From positions 186,001 to 250,000 of the forward strand of contig CAWDTM010000003.1 of assembly GCA_963805305.1 (NCBI GenBank): a DNA stretch of 64,000 nt. Direction: 5' to 3'. The DNA is from CAVXEH01 sp963805305. GTDB taxonomy: Bacteria > Chloroflexota > Limnocylindria > QHBO01. Positions 41,905 through 50,678 of the stretch are shown here, piece after piece. The number at the start of each line of letters is the position of its first letter. Position 1 is the first letter of the stretch. Made by a program: the position numbers and the translations under genes. The notes under the pieces are model-generated. The model saw nothing but the letters and a program-made list of their open reading frames with translations, made no database searches and was not told where the DNA came from.

Positions 41905-42314
41905 GCGAATCCCTCTCCCTCGTCCTCAGCTCGGGGACGGACGACAAGCTCGAATCCGCGGCGATCATGGCCGCGGGCGCAGCGGCGCTGGGCAAGCAGG
42001 TCACCATCCTGCTCCAGTTCTGGGCGCTCGACGCGTTCCGCGCCGATCGCATTGACGCGGACCACGGCCTGATGCCGGAGGCGGGCGAGGCCGGCGTGGC
42101 CGCCGTTCGCGGGCACACCAAGCACGGCAGGCTCGAATGGCAGGAGACCCTGCGCCAGGCAAAGGAGCTTGGCGAGGTGGAGATCCTCGCCTGCACGAAC
42201 TCCCTGGAGCTCCTGGGCATCGACGCCATGGATCTCGATCCGATCGTGGACGGCGCCGGCGGCATCGCCACGTTCCTTCTGAAGGCCGAAGACGGCCCCA
42301 TCGTCTTCATCTGA
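41901..42314 (+). CDS. DsrE-family protein (first)
   Basis: A 137-residue DsrE/DsrF-like protein: LSLVLSSGTDDKLESAAIMA at the start, AAGAAALGKQVTILLQFW (strand-helix of the fold) and EILACTNSLELLGIDAMDL with a conserved cysteine that would carry sulfane sulfur. Such proteins shuttle persulfide sulfur among TusA, rhodanese and Dsr/Hdr proteins. The start overlaps the ArsR gene by 4 bp. It lacks DsrH and DsrF partners here, but a second DsrE-like gene follows. Confidence 0.8.
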   Translation: MSESLSLVLSSGTDDKLESAAIMAAGAAALGKQVTILLQFWALDAFRADRIDADHGLMPEAGEAGVAAVRGHTKHGRLEWQETLRQAKELGEVEILACTNSLELLGIDAMDLDPIVDGAGGIATFLLKAEDGPIVFI

Positions 42315-42328
42315 GGAGTCACACCGAA

Positions 42329-42697
42329 ATGGCAGACCACGAGAAGCTCGTCTTCATGGTCACCCATGGACCGGAGCACCCGGAGCACGCGACGATCCCG
42401 TTCGTCATGGCCTGCGCGGCCCTGGCGTCCGACGTCGAGGTCGTGATGGGCTTCCAGGCCGATGGCGTCTGCATCGTCCGTTCCGGCGAGGCGGAGCACG
42501 TCGAGGCGCGGGCCTTCCCGGCGCTGGCAAAGCTTATGAATGACTTCCGCGAGCTGGGCGGGACGATGCTCGTCTGCGGGCCGTGTCTGAAGGGTCGCGA
42601 GATCCCCGAGACCGAGCTCGTCGAGGGCGCCGAGGTCGTGGCAGCCGGACGCTTCATCGCCGAGATCACCTCGGCCACCAACGCCCTCGTCTACTAG
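42329..42697 (+). CDS. DsrE-family protein (second)
   Basis: A 122-residue DsrE-like protein, starting at ATG 42329. KLVFMVTHGPEHPEHATIPF begins the fold, followed by DVEVVMGFQADGVCIV and GGTMLVCGPCLKGREI. The CGPC pair near residue 87 is the likely sulfur-carrying or redox site. ALASDVEVVMGF matches DsrE-type peroxide/sulfur-relay proteins. It lies 14 bp after the first DsrE gene. Shared operon context points to sulfane-sulfur transfer. Confidence 0.75.
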   Translation: MADHEKLVFMVTHGPEHPEHATIPFVMACAALASDVEVVMGFQADGVCIVRSGEAEHVEARAFPALAKLMNDFRELGGTMLVCGPCLKGREIPETELVEGAEVVAAGRFIAEITSATNALVY

Positions 42698-42747
42698 CCG
42701 ATCAACCACCCGGTCCGCGGTGCGCGGATCGACCCAAAGGAGCCGAC

Positions 42748-43011
42748 ATGGACACCACCATCACCCAGCCGCTCGAGAGCATCACCGCCGCCAAGGTCGT
42801 CGACGCGCGCGGCGCCGCCTGCCCCGGTCCCCTGCTGGAGGCCAAGAAGGGCATGGGCACCGTCGCCATCGGCGAGGTGATCGAGATCTGGTCCACCGAT
42901 CCGGTGACCAAGACCGACATCGGCGCATGGTCCGGCAAGGTCGGGCACGAGTACCTGGGCGCCATCCAGGACTCCGGCTACGACCGCGTCTTCGTGCGAC
43001 GGATGAAGTAG
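42748..43011 (+). CDS. tusA: TusA-family sulfur carrier
   Basis: An 87-residue sulfur carrier. The family signature AACPGPLLEAKKGM carries the reactive Cys at residue 25, followed by IGEVIEIWSTDPVTKTDIGA and a C-terminal FVRRMK. TusA passes persulfide sulfur between enzymes. The start at 42748 has AAAGGAG nine bases upstream. Placed after two DsrE genes and before the Hdr genes, as in sulfur-oxidising Hdr-like clusters. Confidence 0.9.
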   Translation: MDTTITQPLESITAAKVVDARGAACPGPLLEAKKGMGTVAIGEVIEIWSTDPVTKTDIGAWSGKVGHEYLGAIQDSGYDRVFVRRMK

Positions 43012-43078
43012 GACGAACGGCAGTGGTCCGGGGCGTGGCTGCCGTGCCCCGGATCCGAGCCCACGGGAGTCGATACCG

Positions 43079-43525
43079 ATGAGCGCGCAGACGATCGCCG
43101 AGGCCCCGGTGGCCCGTACGGACCCACCCAGGATCCTGGTCTTCTCCACGAACAACATCAGCGACCCGGGCATCGACCTGGCGGGGAGTGCCCACATGCA
43201 CTACTCCCCGGGCGTGAAGGTCATCAACCTGCCCTGCACCAGCGGCATCCGCCCGTCGTGGATCCTCCACGCCCTGGAGACCGGCTTCGACGGCGTGTTC
43301 GTGGCGTCCGACGGCGACGAGTGCGCGTATCTGCCCGACTGCGGCAAGCGCTCCTCGCGGATCGTTGGCGAGGCCCAGGCGGCCATGAAGGAGCGCGGCA
43401 TCGACCCGAACCGGGTGCGGATGGCCGCGATCTGCTCCGTCTGCGCGGAGCCATTCGCGAAGCACGTCACCGGGTTCTCGAGCGCGTTGGCCGAGCTTGC
43501 GCCCGGCGACCGCGAGGTGATCTAG
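43079..43525 (+). CDS. MvhD/hydrogenase-type iron-sulfur subunit
   Basis: A 148-residue protein with the MvhD pattern: RILVFSTNNISDPGID, VKVINLPCTSGIRPSWILHA, GFDGVFVASDGDECAYLPDC, GKRSSRIVGE and AAICSVCAEPFAKHV. Its cysteines (five are visible in these motifs) would bind a [2Fe-2S] cluster. MvhD links electron donors to HdrA in heterodisulfide-type complexes. No hydrogenase large subunit is present in this window, so the donor or acceptor is probably the GltD-like module of the next gene. Stop TAG adjoins the next ATG. Confidence 0.8.
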   Translation: MSAQTIAEAPVARTDPPRILVFSTNNISDPGIDLAGSAHMHYSPGVKVINLPCTSGIRPSWILHALETGFDGVFVASDGDECAYLPDCGKRSSRIVGEAQAAMKERGIDPNRVRMAAICSVCAEPFAKHVTGFSSALAELAPGDREVI

Positions 43526-46309
43526 ATGACCAGTGCCTGCGCGGTTCCGGCCGCGAACAAGGTCGACTACGACGTCATGGTCGTGGGCAGCGGGATCGGC
43601 GGCATGGAGTCCGCCCTGAAGCTGGGCGACATGGGCTACAAGGTCCTGCTGGTCGAGAAGGAAGCCAGCGTCGGCGGCAAGATGATCCTGCTGTCGAAGG
43701 TCTTCCCCACCCTCGACTGCGCCAGCTGCATCAGCACGCCAAAGATGGCAGCGACCATCCACCACCCGAACATCACCGCGCTGACCTACGCGCAGGTGGA
43801 CGGGATCCGCAAGAGCGCCGACGGGCGCTTCCACGCATCGGTCACCAAACGCGCCCGGTTCGTGGACATCGACGCCTGCACCGGCTGCCAGAAGTGCGAG
43901 ACCGCCTGCACGGTCGCCATTCCCGACCAGTTCAACGCGGACCTCGTGGCGCGCCGCGCGGCGTACATCGCGTTCCCGCAGGCCGTGCCCAAGAAGGCGG
44001 TCATCGACCGACAGGGCAGCAGCCCGTGCTCGTACGCGTGCCCGGCCGGCATCCAGGCCCACGGCTACGTCTCGCTGATCCGATCCGGCGAGTACGAGAA
44101 GGCCTACGACCTGGTGCTCGACGCCACGCCGCTGGTGGGGACCCTGGGACGCGCCTGCTACGCCCCTTGCGAGGGTGAGTGCACCCGCGGCTCGCTGGAG
44201 GGGACGCTCCCCATCCGGCGCCTGAAGCGCTTCATCAGCGACAAGCACGACGAGACCGGTGCGGGCACCGGGATCGAGATCGCGCCGCCGAACGGCAAAC
44301 GCGTGGCCATCGTGGGCTCCGGGCCCACCGGGCTCACCGCCGCCTGGCAGCTGGCCCGACTGGGCTACGCGGTCCGAATCCTGGAGTCGGCGCCCGTCCC
44401 CGGCGGCTTCCTGCGGCTGGGCATCCCGTCCTACCGCCTCCCGGACGCCGTGGTCGAGCGTGATATTGCCAATCTGACCGATGTCGGCGTGGAGATCGTC
44501 ACCGACACCACCGTGCGCGACGTGACCGCACTCAAAACCGAGGGCTTCGACGCCGTGCTCGTCGCCACCGGAACCCACAAGTCCCTGGGCCTGGGCGTAC
44601 CCGGCGAGGACCGCCTGGGTGTCCTGGGCGGCACGGACTTCCTGCGCAAGGTCAAGCTCGGCACCCCCATGGACCTGTCCGGCCGCAAGGTGGTGGTCGT
44701 GGGCGGCGGCAACGTGGCCATGGACGCGGCGCGCACCGCGCGGCGCCTGGGCGCCGCCTCGGTCACCGTCGCCTACCGGCGCGGCCGGGACGAGATGCCG
44801 GCCCACCACGTGGAGGCCACCGACACCGAGGCCGAGGGCGTGGGGTTCGAGTTCCTCCTGGCGCCGACCGAGGTGATCGGCGACGACAAGGGTGCCGTCA
44901 ACGGCCTGCGCTGCCAGCGCATGCGGCTGGGCGAGCCGGACGCCTCCGGGCGCCGACGCCCGGAGCCGATCCCCGGCAGCGACCACGTCATCGACTGCGA
45001 CCTGGTTATCGCCGCCATCGGCATGCGACCGGACCTCTCCGCCTTCGGCGGCCAGCTGGCCACCAACGACCGGGGCCGGCTGCAGGCCAACGAAGAGACA
45101 AGGCAAACGGGCCTCGAGTACGTGTTCGCCGCCGGCGACGCGGTCCACGGGCCCACCGACATCACCCGCGCCGTGGGTGAGGGACGCCGCGCAGCGCACA
45201 TGATCGACCGCTGGCTGAACGACCAGCCCATGGACGGCTTCGATGACCGGCTGCCGGTGGTCGACAAGCAGGCGGTCCTGGCGCGCCAGCGCGAATACAG
45301 CCTGCGACCGCCGACCCCGGACGCCACGACCCTGGTCGCGGCACCCACCGACTTCAGCGAGGTCGAGGCGGGGCTCACCGAGGCGGAGGCGCGTGCCGCG
45401 GCCGGGCGCTGCATCGACTGCGCGGTCTGCAGCGAGTGCCGCGAGTGCGTGGCGGCCTGCCCGGTTGACGGCTGCATCGACCTCCATGCGCGTGACGAGA
45501 CCTTCGAGGCCGATATCGGCGCCGTCGTGGTCTCGACCGGCTTCAAGCTCTTCCCCGCGGACCTCAAGCCGGAGTACGGCTTCGGTCGCTTCACCAACGT
45601 CATCACCGGGATGCAGATGGACCGCCTGCTGGCGCCCACCCGTCCCTTCAACACGATCCTGCGGCCGGGCGACGGCAAGGTCCCGGAGCGGATCGCCTAC
45701 ATCCTGTGCACCGGCTCGCGTGACGAGACGGTGGGCAACCCCCTGTGCTCGCGGTTCTGCTGCATGTACTCCATCAAGCAGAACCAGCTCCTGATGGGCG
45801 CCCTGCCGCTGGCCGACGTGACGGTCCACTACATGGACATCCGGGCCCCCGGCAAGCGCTACGACGAGTTCTACGAGCAGGCGAAGGCCATGGGCGCCAC
45901 GTACGTCAAGGGCCGTGTCGCCGATGTCAAGGAAAAGCCGAACGGCGACCTGGTCCTCAAGTACGAGGACATCGAGAACGGCGGCAGGATCGTGGAGGCG
46001 GAGTACGACCTGGTCGTGCTGGCCGTGGGCGTCCAGCCCAACCACGATGCGGAGCAGCTGTTCGAGGTGGGCGAGCTGGGGCTCGACGAGTGGAACTACG
46101 TCGGCGAGCCCGAGGAGGACCTCAACCCGGGCCAGACGAACATCCCCGGGGTGTTCGTGGCCGGGGCGGCCTCGGGAGCCAAGGACATCGCGGACTCGAT
46201 CGTCCACGCGGGGGCCGCTGCGGCCCAGGTGGCCGCTCATCTCGAGCAGACGAAGGTCGAAGCCCCCGAGACGGAAGCACTCGAGACAATTGCGATGGTG
46301 ACGGCATGA
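43526..46309 (+). CDS. HdrA with an inserted GltD/NfnB-like NAD(P)H module
   Basis: A 927-residue flavoprotein. Residues 1-160 are an HdrA start: FAD motif GSGIGGMES, LDCASCISTPKM and a ferredoxin CTGCQKCETACTV (118-128). At about 165-610 lies a GltD-like region: SPCSYACPAGIQAHGYVSLI, CYAPCEGECTRGSLE, FAD VGSGPTGLTAAWQLARLG and NAD(P)H VVVGGGNVAMDAARTARRL. A second ferredoxin motif follows, CIDCAVCSECRECVAACP, then the HdrA C-terminus ILCTGSRDETVGNPLCSRFC. Thus an NAD(P)H-dehydrogenase module sits inside HdrA. It overlaps the next gene by 4 bp. Confidence 0.85.
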   Translation: MTSACAVPAANKVDYDVMVVGSGIGGMESALKLGDMGYKVLLVEKEASVGGKMILLSKVFPTLDCASCISTPKMAATIHHPNITALTYAQVDGIRKSADGRFHASVTKRARFVDIDACTGCQKCETACTVAIPDQFNADLVARRAAYIAFPQAVPKKAVIDRQGSSPCSYACPAGIQAHGYVSLIRSGEYEKAYDLVLDATPLVGTLGRACYAPCEGECTRGSLEGTLPIRRLKRFISDKHDETGAGTGIEIAPPNGKRVAIVGSGPTGLTAAWQLARLGYAVRILESAPVPGGFLRLGIPSYRLPDAVVERDIANLTDVGVEIVTDTTVRDVTALKTEGFDAVLVATGTHKSLGLGVPGEDRLGVLGGTDFLRKVKLGTPMDLSGRKVVVVGGGNVAMDAARTARRLGAASVTVAYRRGRDEMPAHHVEATDTEAEGVGFEFLLAPTEVIGDDKGAVNGLRCQRMRLGEPDASGRRRPEPIPGSDHVIDCDLVIAAIGMRPDLSAFGGQLATNDRGRLQANEETRQTGLEYVFAAGDAVHGPTDITRAVGEGRRAAHMIDRWLNDQPMDGFDDRLPVVDKQAVLARQREYSLRPPTPDATTLVAAPTDFSEVEAGLTEAEARAAAGRCIDCAVCSECRECVAACPVDGCIDLHARDETFEADIGAVVVSTGFKLFPADLKPEYGFGRFTNVITGMQMDRLLAPTRPFNTILRPGDGKVPERIAYILCTGSRDETVGNPLCSRFCCMYSIKQNQLLMGALPLADVTVHYMDIRAPGKRYDEFYEQAKAMGATYVKGRVADVKEKPNGDLVLKYEDIENGGRIVEAEYDLVVLAVGVQPNHDAEQLFEVGELGLDEWNYVGEPEEDLNPGQTNIPGVFVAGAASGAKDIADSIVHAGAAAAQVAAHLEQTKVEAPETEALETIAMVTA

Positions 46310-48051
46310 CCACCAAGAAGAAGGACGAGGCGCGCCGGATCGGCGTCTACGTCTGCCACTGCGGCGGCAACATCAGTGACTACGTCGACGTCGACAAGGT
46401 CATCAAGGGGATCGAGGACGACGGCGACGTCGTCGTGGCCAAGACCGCCATGTTCGCCTGCTCGGACGCCACGCAGGGCGAGATGATCGCGGACATCGAG
46501 GCTCAGAAGCTTGACGGGCTGGTGGTCGCCAGCTGCTCGCCCAAGCTCCACACCTACACGTTCCGCGGTGTCGCCTCGCGCGCGGGGCTGAACCCGTACG
46601 AGTACACCCAGGTCAACATCCGCGAGCAGTGCTCGTGGGTCCACACCGATGACACCGCGGCGGCCACCGAGAAGGCGACGGACCTGGTCCGGGCCGGCAT
46701 CGCGCGGACCCGCCTGACGACCCCGCTGGAGCCCATGGTTGTCGACACGCTGCCGCACACCCTGGTGATCGGCGCCGGGATCGCCGGCCTGCGAGCCGCC
46801 ATAGGCCTCGCCGACATCGGCCTCAAGGTCACCATCGTGGAGCGCGAGCTGGAGGTGGGCGGTTGGGTCCGCGACTTCGGCCCCATGTACCCCCACGGTC
46901 GCAAGGGCAGCGAGCTGATCGCCGAGCTGGTGGCCGAGATTCGCAAGCGACCGTCCATCACGGTGCTGACCGGAGCCGAGGTGGTGGGCAAGGCCGGCAG
47001 CTTCGGCAACTACCAGGTCAGCGTCCGGGTGGGCGACCCGGGCTCCGCCACGATCGAGGTCGCTGTGGGGACGATCATCACGGCGACCGGGTTCGACAGC
47101 TACGAGCCCGAGGCCGGCGAGTTCGGCTACGGGATCGACGGCGTGCTCACCCTGCCGCAGTTCAAGGCCATGGTCGACAACGCCGGCGGCCCGCTCACGC
47201 ACAACGGCCGTCCGGTCCGCAGCGTGGCCTACGTCTACTGCGTGGGCAGCCGGAACACGAACGGCTGCTCGAACGCGTACTGCGCGCGGTTCTGCTGCGC
47301 GGCCACCGTGCAGACGGCGGTCGACGTGGCCGGCCTGGATCCGACGGTCCGGCAGTTCCACCTGTACCGCGACATGCGCACCTACGGCAAGTTCGAGCCA
47401 ATCTACGAGGAGGCCCGCAAGTCCGGCTCGGTCTTCATCAAGTTTGACAACGACGCGCCGCCCGCGGTCGAGCGCAGCGATGCCGGCGAGATGACCGTCA
47501 CCGTGCGCGACCTGCTCACCGAGAATACGGAGCTGGCCATCCCGGTCGACCTCGTGGTCCTGGTGACCGGCATGGTCCCGCGCGAGAACGCGGAGCTGGT
47601 GGACGTGCTCAAGCTGCCGGCCGGCACCGACGGCTTCTTCAACGAGATCCATCCCAAGCTCCGCCCGGTCGAGACGGTGGTGGACGGGGTGCTGATCGCC
47701 GGCGCCTGCCAGGGCCCCAAGACCTCCGCCGAGAGCGTGGCCTCGGGACTCGCCGCCGTGACGCAGAGCGCCGCGGTGCTCAAGAAGGGCTACACGGAGC
47801 TCGACCCGCTGGTCGCGACGGTGGACCCGGTGGCCTGTACGGCCTGCGGCGACTGCCTCACCGTGTGCCCGTACGACGCGATCTCCATGGCCGAGGAGGG
47901 TGACGGGCACTTCGCCGTGATCAGCCCCACCGGCTGCAAGGGGTGCGGAGGATGCGTGCCCATGTGCCCCGAGAACGCCATTGACCTGCTGGGCTACACC
48001 GACGCCCAGATCAGCGCCATGATCGAGAGCCTCGTGGAGGTGCCCGTATGA
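46306..48051 (+). CDS. HdrA-like flavoprotein, second
   Basis: A 581-residue HdrA. The start at 46306 (ATGA overlap) gives MTTKKKDEARRIGVYVCHCG, then CSPKLHTYTFRG, FAD motif VIGAGIAGLRAAIGL (about 155-170), LEVGGWVRDFGPMYPHG, IITATGFDSYEPE, CVGSRNTNGCSNAYC and two C-terminal [4Fe-4S] motifs, CTACGDCLTVCPYDAI and CKGCGGCVPMCPENAI. It resembles QmoA/HdrA and would pass electrons between the first HdrA/MvhD and the membrane subunit. It lacks the GltD insertion. Confidence 0.88.
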   Translation: MTTKKKDEARRIGVYVCHCGGNISDYVDVDKVIKGIEDDGDVVVAKTAMFACSDATQGEMIADIEAQKLDGLVVASCSPKLHTYTFRGVASRAGLNPYEYTQVNIREQCSWVHTDDTAAATEKATDLVRAGIARTRLTTPLEPMVVDTLPHTLVIGAGIAGLRAAIGLADIGLKVTIVERELEVGGWVRDFGPMYPHGRKGSELIAELVAEIRKRPSITVLTGAEVVGKAGSFGNYQVSVRVGDPGSATIEVAVGTIITATGFDSYEPEAGEFGYGIDGVLTLPQFKAMVDNAGGPLTHNGRPVRSVAYVYCVGSRNTNGCSNAYCARFCCAATVQTAVDVAGLDPTVRQFHLYRDMRTYGKFEPIYEEARKSGSVFIKFDNDAPPAVERSDAGEMTVTVRDLLTENTELAIPVDLVVLVTGMVPRENAELVDVLKLPAGTDGFFNEIHPKLRPVETVVDGVLIAGACQGPKTSAESVASGLAAVTQSAAVLKKGYTELDPLVATVDPVACTACGDCLTVCPYDAISMAEEGDGHFAVISPTGCKGCGGCVPMCPENAIDLLGYTDAQISAMIESLVEVPV

Positions 48052-48293
48052 CCGGCAGCAACAGGGACGTCCGCGAGGTGATCCGGGAGGAGCCCGTCAT
48101 GCGCGGCCGCATCCTGGCCGCCCTCGCAGAGGGCCCGCTCACCGTTCCGCAGATCGCAACCGCCATCGATGCCCCCACCCACGAGGTCGTCTTCTGGGTC
48201 ATGGGCATGCGCCGCTTCGGCTGGCTCGCCGAGGTCAAGGGCAGCGACGGCGACGGCTACTTCAGCTATGAGCCGACCGGGAGGACCTCCTAG
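48048..48293 (+). CDS. Small winged-helix-like protein within the Hdr operon
   Basis: An 81-residue protein. MRGRILAALAEGPLTVPQIA then TAIDAPTHEVVFWVMGMRRFG looks like a winged helix (helix, turn, recognition helix, wing), and GYFSYEP follows. Unlike the ArsR gene it lies inside the operon, overlapping the HdrA gene stop by 4 bp and one base before the QmoC-like gene. Similar tiny proteins are found in some HdrA/QmoC clusters, but I cannot name the family. A regulatory or structural role is possible. Confidence 0.6.
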   Translation: MTGSNRDVREVIREEPVMRGRILAALAEGPLTVPQIATAIDAPTHEVVFWVMGMRRFGWLAEVKGSDGDGYFSYEPTGRTS

Positions 48294-49499
48294 ATGACTG
48301 CATCGGCCACCCCGGTCCCGGCCACGAGGGTCGACCTGGGCCTGTACCCCGACATCCAGCGCTTCGGCGCCGCGGATGTCTCCGCCTGCTTCAGCTGCGG
48401 CACCTGCACCGCCAGCTGCCCGCTGTCCGAGACCGATACCGCCTTCCCGCGCCGCGTGATCCGCTTCGCGCAGCTTGGCATGAAGGACGCCCTGCTGTCG
48501 TCGAAGGAGCTGTGGACCTGCTACGCCTGCGGCGGGTGCAGCGAGAGCTGCCCGATGTCGGCAGAGCCGTCAGAGTTCATGGCCGCCGCCCGCCGCTACG
48601 CCATCGCCAGCTACGACCACACCGGGCTCGCCCGCACCATGTACACCATGCCGGTGATCGGGACCGGGATCGCCCTGGTCCTGGCCGCCTTCTTCGCGGC
48701 GTTCATGTACGCGTCGCACGGCCCCCAGGACGCCGCCACCCTGGCGCTCTTCGGGTTCATCCCCAACGAGCTGATCCACACCATGGGCCTGATCGTGATG
48801 GCCGTGGTCTTCCTGGCCGGGCTGGCCGGGATCGTGACCATGGCCCGGCGCCTGGCCATCGTTGAGGGCGTCAGCCTGCGCTCGACGCTGGGCAGCCGCG
48901 CCGCGCTGGCCCGCAGCGGGAGGGCGCTGTGGAGCGCCATCGGCATGGAATCGCTGGGCCAGGTGCGCTACCGCGCCGACTGCGACGCGGAGGCCGAGGC
49001 GGCGGTGCCGTGGTATCGGCGCCGCTGGTTCATCCACGCCATGACGATCTGGGGCTTCCTTGGCCTGCTGGGCGCGACGATCGCCGACTACGGCCTGGAG
49101 ATCATTGGCTGGAAGGCAACCGGCACGCCGGTGCCGATCTGGTACCCGGTGCGCCTGCTGGGGACCGTGGCGGGAATCGCCCTGATCTACGGCACCAGCA
49201 TGCTGATCGCGGACCGCCTGCGGAAATCCCACCGTTCGGTGCGGACCTCGGCTCCGGCGGACTGGACGCTCCTGGTCCTGCTCTGGATCACCGGCGTCAC
49301 CGGGTTCGGGATCGAGCTGGCCCTCTACCTGCCGGATGCGCCGGCCTGGGGCTACTGGGTCTTCCTCTTCCACGTGGCGATCGCCATGGAGCTGGTCCTG
49401 CTGGCGCCGTTCATGAAGCTGGCCCACGCGGTCTACCGGCCGGTCGCCCTCTTCTTCTTCGCCCTGCGCAGGGAGCGGGCCGGGTCGCCCGCACAGTGA
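48294..49499 (+). CDS. QmoC-like protein (HdrC plus HdrE/NarI-type membrane domain)
   Basis: A 401-residue protein. The N-terminal HdrC part has two [4Fe-4S] motifs, CFSCGTCTASCPLSE (about 32-46) and CYACGGCSESCPMSA (about 76-90). Then five or six membrane spans follow with a bis-heme-type NarI/QmoC domain (WFIHAMTIWGFLGLLGATI, HVAIAMELVLLAPFMKLAH). It would exchange electrons with the quinone pool. With two HdrA-like subunits it gives the Qmo arrangement. Last gene before a terminator-like hairpin. Confidence 0.88.
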   Translation: MTASATPVPATRVDLGLYPDIQRFGAADVSACFSCGTCTASCPLSETDTAFPRRVIRFAQLGMKDALLSSKELWTCYACGGCSESCPMSAEPSEFMAAARRYAIASYDHTGLARTMYTMPVIGTGIALVLAAFFAAFMYASHGPQDAATLALFGFIPNELIHTMGLIVMAVVFLAGLAGIVTMARRLAIVEGVSLRSTLGSRAALARSGRALWSAIGMESLGQVRYRADCDAEAEAAVPWYRRRWFIHAMTIWGFLGLLGATIADYGLEIIGWKATGTPVPIWYPVRLLGTVAGIALIYGTSMLIADRLRKSHRSVRTSAPADWTLLVLLWITGVTGFGIELALYLPDAPAWGYWVFLFHVAIAMELVLLAPFMKLAHAVYRPVALFFFALRRERAGSPAQ

Positions 49500-49508
49500 G
49501 GACAGCCT

Positions 49509-49540
49509 GCCGCCCGGCGGGGCCATCCGTCGGGCGGCTT
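49509..49540 (+). terminator. Terminator-like hairpin after the Hdr operon
   Basis: GCCGCCCG (49509-49516) pairs with CGGGCGGC (49531-49538) around a 14-nt loop, followed by TT. It lies 10 bp after the QmoC-like stop. There is no long T run, so termination may be partial. Confidence 0.5.
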
Positions 49541-49578
49541 CACCCTATCTGCCGGAGGCCTCTACACTCCTCGGACAC

Positions 49579-50037
49579 ATGAGCGGATCCACCGGCCGTC
49601 GGGGTTCGGCTGAGCGCGAGTCCGTCGCCTCGGCCCGGGACCGGAACGGCAACCCCATCCACCACGGCTGGGCGCCCCTTGGCGGCCGTCGGCGCTGGAT
49701 GGAGCCGTTCATGCTCGTCCTTCTCGCCGAGGGCTCGGCGCACGGGTATGCGCTCGTGGGCCAGCTCGAGCAGATGGGCGTGGCGACCGGCTCGCAGCTG
49801 GACTTCGGCCAGGTCTACCGGACCCTGCGCGACCTCGAGGAGGCCGGCCTCGTCCGCTCCACGTGGTCGACCGAGCCGGCCGGACCGCAGCGTCGCGAGT
49901 ACGAGCTGACCGATGCCGGCTACGCCACCCTGGACGAGTGGGCCGCGGTCATGCGCGAGCGCGCGCGGCTGATGGCCGAGTTCGACGGGCGCTACCTGTC
50001 CGCGGTCGCCCGACCCCCGAAGCGCTCGCGGAGCTAG
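49579..50037 (+). CDS. PadR-family regulator
   Basis: A 152-residue regulator. After a Ser/Gly/Arg-rich start, the winged helix begins EPFMLVLLAEGSAHGYALVG, with QLDFGQVYRTLRDLEEAGLV as recognition helix and RREYELTDAGYATL in the wing. The C-terminal helix (ERARLMAEFDGRYLSAV) would dimerise. PadR regulators often control neighbouring exporters or stress genes. It lies tail-to-tail with the hemerythrin gene, overlapping by 4 bp. Confidence 0.85.
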   Translation: MSGSTGRRGSAERESVASARDRNGNPIHHGWAPLGGRRRWMEPFMLVLLAEGSAHGYALVGQLEQMGVATGSQLDFGQVYRTLRDLEEAGLVRSTWSTEPAGPQRREYELTDAGYATLDEWAAVMRERARLMAEFDGRYLSAVARPPKRSRS

Positions 50038-50525
50038 ATGGGCTGCGCCATGGCGTGGTCCAGGGACTGCGCCAGCGCGTCGCGCTCCTCCGGGGAAAGG
50101 CTTCCCTCCAGGACCGCGAGGTAATGCTCCTCCTCGGCCAGGTGGACCTTGTACATGGCATGCAGCCGGTACAGGACCCGACGCAGGCCCATGGCCTCGC
50201 CCTCGTCGAGGCTGCAGGCGGCGATCCTGGGCCGGTAGTCACCCAGCGTCGCGATCAGGCGCCGCAGCTCGCGGTGCTCGTGGCGCATGGGGATCATGGA
50301 GTGTCGGTTCTGGAGCAGCCGCTCGAGCTCGGGGTAGATGCGACGCTCGACCGCGTCGATGTGCGGCAGCATCTGGTCGTGGATGAACCGGTACTCCGCC
50401 TCGAAGCGTGCGGCGAAGGCCTCCGGCCGGACCGTGTCGATGGTTTCCGCCAGGGCCGGTAGCGCGTCGATGTGCGGCATCATCAGCTCGTGGTGATGCT
50501 GGGTGGTCTCGGGCAGGGAGCGCAT
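50034..50525 (-). CDS. Hemerythrin-like HHE-domain protein (first)
   Basis: A 163-residue helical protein. His and Glu residues of the HHE cation-binding fold are placed in order: HHHELMMPHIDAL, FIHDQMLPHIDAVERRIYPE, MRHEHRELRRLIATL and YKVHLAEEEHYLAVLEG. It likely binds a di-iron centre for oxygen or NO sensing or storage. The start MRSLPETTQ at 50525 matches its paralogue. It is followed 154 bp upstream by a second, closely related gene on the same strand. Confidence 0.8.
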   Translation of the reverse strand: MRSLPETTQHHHELMMPHIDALPALAETIDTVRPEAFAARFEAEYRFIHDQMLPHIDAVERRIYPELERLLQNRHSMIPMRHEHRELRRLIATLGDYRPRIAACSLDEGEAMGLRRVLYRLHAMYKVHLAEEEHYLAVLEGSLSPEERDALAQSLDHAMAQPI

Positions 50526-50678
50526 GGTCGCGATCAGTTCTCCGTGGCTCGACCCGACCGACCGCCGGCCAGGACTTCGACCGCAGCATCGCCCGGGGCC
50601 GTGGAGCTTCCGTAGGGCCATCCGGCCCGGATCGGGGGCCGGCCGGGCCGGGCCGTCCCGATCAGTCCGGGCGAGCGG

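Noticed and set aside
42782..46240. Very long minus-strand open frame opposite the Hdr genes
   Set aside because: High-GC codon bias leaves antisense frames open. The plus strand has clear HdrA, TusA and MvhD motifs, and the minus product has no recognisable motif.
41901..49499. Dissimilatory sulfite reductase or APS reductase operon
   Set aside because: No DsrAB, DsrC or AprAB sequence is present. DsrE alone does not show that pathway.
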